Of a stretch of DNA of 64,000 nucleotides, positions 60,201 through 64,000 are shown piece after piece (position 1 is the stretch's first letter; the number at the start of each line of letters is the position of its first letter). The notes under the pieces were generated by a model. The model was not told where the DNA came from and searched no databases. It saw only the letters and a list, made by a program, of their open reading frames with translations. The DNA is from Mercurialis annua (Eukaryota; Streptophyta; Magnoliopsida; Malpighiales; Euphorbiaceae): contig NC_065571.1 of the NCBI RefSeq assembly GCF_937616625.2, forward strand, positions 32,201,879-32,265,878, in the 5' to 3' direction. Position numbers and translations under genes: made by a program.

Positions 60201-62500
60201 AAACTTTTCAACTTTTTAGAGATTTAAGCCAAACGTTTACAAACGTTACAAAACAAATCCAAACGTTTCATTTTTTTACCGATATAAGCCAAACATTTAC
60301 CAACGTTAGGAATTCAATCCAAACGTTTTCCCTTTTTAGCTATTTAAGTCAAACGTTTACAAAATGTTACAAAACAAATCCAAACGTTTCGCATTTTTAG
60401 CAATTTGAGCCAAACGTTTACAAACGTTTCACATTTTAGCCATTTAAGGCAAACGTTTACAAACGTTACGAAACTAAACCAAACGTTTAAAACATTAGGA
60501 AACAAATCCAACCGTTTCACCTTTTTAGCGATTTAAGCCGAAAGTTTACAAAGGTTACAAAACAAAACCAAACATTTCCCCTTTTTAGTGATTTAAGCCA
60601 AACGTTTACAAATGTTACCAAAAAAATCCAAACGTTTCACCGTTTTAGTGATTTAAGCCAAACATTTACAAACGTTAAGAAACAAATCCGAGCATTTTAC
60701 CTTTTTAGCAATTTAAACCAAACATATAAAACGTTACGAAACAAATCCAAACGTTTCCTATTTTTTTAGCAATTTAAGCGAAACGTTTACAAACCTTACA
60801 AAACAAATCCAAATGTTTCACCTTTTTCGCAATTTATGCAAAACATTTACAAATGTTACAAAACAAATCCAAAAGTTTACAAACGTTAAGAAACAAATCC
60901 AAATGTTTCACCTTTTTAGCGATTTAAGCTAAACGTTTACGAACGTTGATTAAAAAATCCAAACATTTCACCTTTTTAGCAATTTAAGCCAAACGGTTAC
61001 AAAGGTTACAAAACAAATCCAAACGTGCCACCTTTTCAACAATTTAAGCAAAACGTTTACAAACGTTACGAAACAAATTCAAACGTTTCCACTTTTTAGC
61101 GATTTAAGCCAAACGTTTACAAACGTTACAAAACAAATCCAAACGTTTCCCCTTTTTACCAATTTAAGCCAAACATTTACCAGCGTTACGAAACAAATCC
61201 AAACGTTTCACCTTTTTAGCTATTTAAGCCAAACGTTTACACAATGTTACGAAACAACTCCAAACGTTTCGGATTTTTAGCATTTTGAGCCAAACATTTA
61301 CAAACGTTACGAAACAAATACAAACGTTTCACATTTTAGCGATTTAAGGCGAACGTTTACAAACGTTAAGAAATAAACCCAAACGTTTAAAACGTTATGA
61401 AACAAATCCAAATGTTTCACCTTTTTAGCAATTTAAGCCAAACGTTTACAAACTTTACAAAACAAATCCAAATGTTTCACCTTTTTAGAGATTTAAGCCA
61501 AACGTTTACAAACGTTACGAAATAAAACCAAACATTTAAAATGTTATAAAACAAATCCAAACGTGTCACATTTTTAGCGATTTAAGCCAAACATTAACAA
61601 ACATTACGAAACAAAACAAAGCGTTTCACCTTTTCAGCAATTTAAGCCAAAAATTTACAAACGTTACGAAACTAATCCAAGCGTTTAACCTTTTTAGCAA
61701 TTTAAGCAAAACGATTATAAACGTTAAGAAACAAATCCAAGCGTTTCACCTTTTTAGCAATTTAAGCCAAACATTTATAAACGTTAAGAAACAAATCCAA
61801 GTGTTTCACCTTTTTAACAATTTAAGCCCAACGTTTACAAATGTTACGAAACAAATCCAAATATTTCACCTTTTTAGCGATTTAAGCCAAACGTTTACAA
61901 ACGTATGAAACAAATCCAAACGTTTTACCTTTTTAGCGATTTGAGCCCAACGTTTACAAAGGTTACGAAACAAATCAAATTTTTTTACCTTTTTAGCAAT
62001 TTAAGCCAAACATTTACAAACGTTACAAACAAATCCAAGCGTTTCCCCTTTTTAGCAATTTAAGCCAAACGTTTGCAAACGTTACGAAACATATCCAAGC
62101 GTTTCACCTTTTTAGGAATTTAAGCCAAACGTTTACAAACGTTCTAAACAAATCCAAACGTTTCCATTATTTAGTGATTCATGTCAAACGTTTACAAACG
62201 TTACGAAAGAAATCCAAATGTTTCCCCTTTTTAGCGATTCAAGCCAAACATTTACAAACGTTACAAAACAAATCCAAACGTTTCACCTTATTAGCGATTT
62301 AAGCCAAACGTTTGCAAACATTACGAAACAAATCTAAATGTTTCACCTTTTTAGCGATTTAAGCCAAACGTTTACAAACGTTACGAAACAAAACCAAACG
62401 TTTAATATATTACGAAACTAATCCAAACATTTCTCATTTTTAGCGATTTAAGCCAAACGCTTAAAAACGTTACGAAATAAAACGAAGCGTTTCAACTTTT
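57299..62500 (+). repeat. Super-repeat, copy 2
   Basis: Counterpart of 45937-50600, with local insertions and losses of single monomers; the offset rises from about 11.36 to 11.82 kb along its length. It leads into one 1.1-kb subunit (marker ACGAAGCGTTTCAAC at about 62480), then sequence equivalent to 55.92-56.7 kb. Confidence 0.8.
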
Positions 62501-63937
62501 TAGTAATTTAATCCAAAGGTTTACAAACGTTACCAAACAAAACCAAGCGTTTCAACTTTTTAGCAATTTAAGCCAAACATTTACAAACGTTACGAAACAA
62601 ATCCAAGCGTTTCACCTTTTTAGCAATTTAAGCAAAACGTTTACAAAAGCTACGAAACAAATACAAGCGTTTCACTTTTTTTAGCAATTTAAGCCAAACT
62701 TTTACAAACGGTACGAAACAAATCCAAACGTTTCTCCTTTTTAGTGATTTAAGCCAAACGTTTACGAATGTTACGAAAAAATCTAAACGTTTTGAAATAA
62801 ATCCAAACATTTAAAACGTTACGAAGCAAATTCAAACGTTTCACCTTTTAAGCTATTTAAGCCAAACGTATACAAACTTTAAGAAACAAAGCCAAACGTT
62901 TACAAACGTTTCGAAACAAAGCCAAACGTTTACAAACATTACGAAACAAATAAAAGCGTTTCACCTTTATAGCAATTTAAGCCAAACGTTTACAAAACGT
63001 TATGAAACAAAACTAGACGTTTCACCTTGTTAGCGATTTCAGCCAAATGTTTACAAACGTTACGAAACAAATCAAAGCGTTTCACCTTTTTAGCAATTTA
63101 AGCCAAACGTTTACTAACGTAACGGAACAAAACCAAGTGTTTCACATTTTTATTGATTTAAGCCAAACATTTACAAACGCTATGCAACAAATCTAAATGT
63201 TTCACCTTTTTACCTATTAAACCCAAACATTTACAAACGTTACGAAACCAATCAAAATGTTTCTCCTTTTTAGCTATTTAAGCCAAACTTTTACCAACAT
63301 TACGAAACAAAACCAAACGTTTCACATTTTTAGCGACTTAAGCCAAATTTTAACAAACGCTATGCAACAATCCAAAACGTTTCCCCTTTTTAGCGTTTGG
63401 CTTAAAACATTTACAAACGTTTCAAAAAAAAACCAAAAATTTCACCTTTTTGGTGATTTAATCCAAACGTTTGCATATATTACGAAACAAAACCAAACGT
63501 TTAAAACGTTACGAATCAAATCCAAACGTTTACAAACATTACGAAAAAAACAAACGTTTCACCTTTTTAGCTATTTAAGCCAAACGTATAAAACGTTACG
63601 AAAAAAATCCAAACGTTTCACCTTTTTAGCAATTTAAACCAAACGTATAAAACGTTACGAAACATATCCAAACGTTTCCTATTTTTGACAATTTAAGCCA
63701 AACGTTTACAAACGTTTCAAAACAAATCCAAATGTTGCACCTTTTTAGCAATTTAAGCCAAACGTTTACAAAGGTTACAAAACAAAACCAAACATTTCAC
63801 CATTTTAGCGATTTAAGCCAAACATTTACAAACGTTACCAAGAAAATCCAAATGTTTCCCCTTTTTAGCTATTTAAGCCAAACGTTTACAAACGTTACGA
63901 AACAAATCCAAACGTTTTACCTTTTTAGCAATTTAAA

Positions 63938-64000
63938 CCTGTTTCCACTGGCCCAAAAAGAGCTCATATGGGCTAATTCGGGTTTTTGAGCCCAAAAGCC
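63938..64000. other. Sequence beyond the satellite array end
   Basis: After GCAATTTAAACC the 60-bp pattern stops, and the last 63 bp are unrelated, containing GGCCCAAAAAGAGCTC, GGGCTAATTCGGG and GAGCCCAAAAGCC. Too short to identify. It may be a transposable element end or the array flank. Confidence 0.75.

Larger units (their letters stand above)
45409..63937 (+). repeat. 60-bp satellite array with nested higher-order repeats, up to the array end
   Basis: About 300 forward monomers. The monomer order of 45.9-50.6 kb is repeated at 57.3-62.5 kb (offset growing from 11362 to 11822). Between them lies a block of five 1.1-kb subunits (50.6-55.9 kb), of which the second large copy has only one (62.45-63.15 kb). 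55.92-56.7 kb matches 63.17-63.9 kb. A small inverted piece (GCGTTTGGCTTAAAAC) lies at 63393-63408. No gene is seen. Confidence 0.92.

Overview
This window looks like nuclear heterochromatin from a flowering plant. About 80% of it is one tandem satellite with a monomer close to 60 bp. The rest is one complete LTR retrotransposon, one truncated relative on the opposite strand, a fragment of the plastid gene ycf2, a roughly 180-bp unidentified insert, and the first 63 bp beyond the end of the array. I see no intact functional gene, tRNA, rRNA or CRISPR. The plant assignment rests on the ycf2 fragment, the initiator-Met-tRNA type primer binding site of the LTR elements, and their Ty3/gypsy-like termini. 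I cannot name a species.

Layout. 1-15028 is satellite. Its orientation flips at about 1722, 3212 and 4690, with a one-monomer flip at 11690-11749, and the ycf2 fragment sits at 13457-13873. 15029-24618 is an LTR element on the + strand with 2.5-kb LTRs, target duplication AAGCT and an internal region without recognisable gag-pol. 24619-32275 is + strand satellite. 32276-35423 is a related element on the - strand, reduced to one LTR plus about 0.7 kb of internal sequence. 35424-63937 is + strand satellite interrupted at 45230-45408, and the array ends near 63937.

The satellite is organised at several levels. (1) The 60-bp monomer is two 30-bp halves that each open with the palindrome AAACGTTT and end in CC. 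(2) Monomer subtypes carry linked variants, and some composite units have an extra or missing half. (3) Higher-order repeats have periods of about 1.68 kb (35.4-39.9 kb), 1.65 kb (44.3-47 kb) and 2266 bp (50.6-54.9 kb). (4) A super-repeat with an offset of about 11.4-11.8 kb links 45.9-50.6 with 57.3-62.5 kb; the embedded 1.1-kb subunit is present about five times in the first copy and once in the second. (5) At 3.2-6.3 kb a higher-order unit occurs as a large imperfect inverted repeat.

The long open frames across the satellite, with their 20-residue periodicity, follow from a 60-bp period being a multiple of three. I do not call them genes. All identity figures are by-eye estimates.
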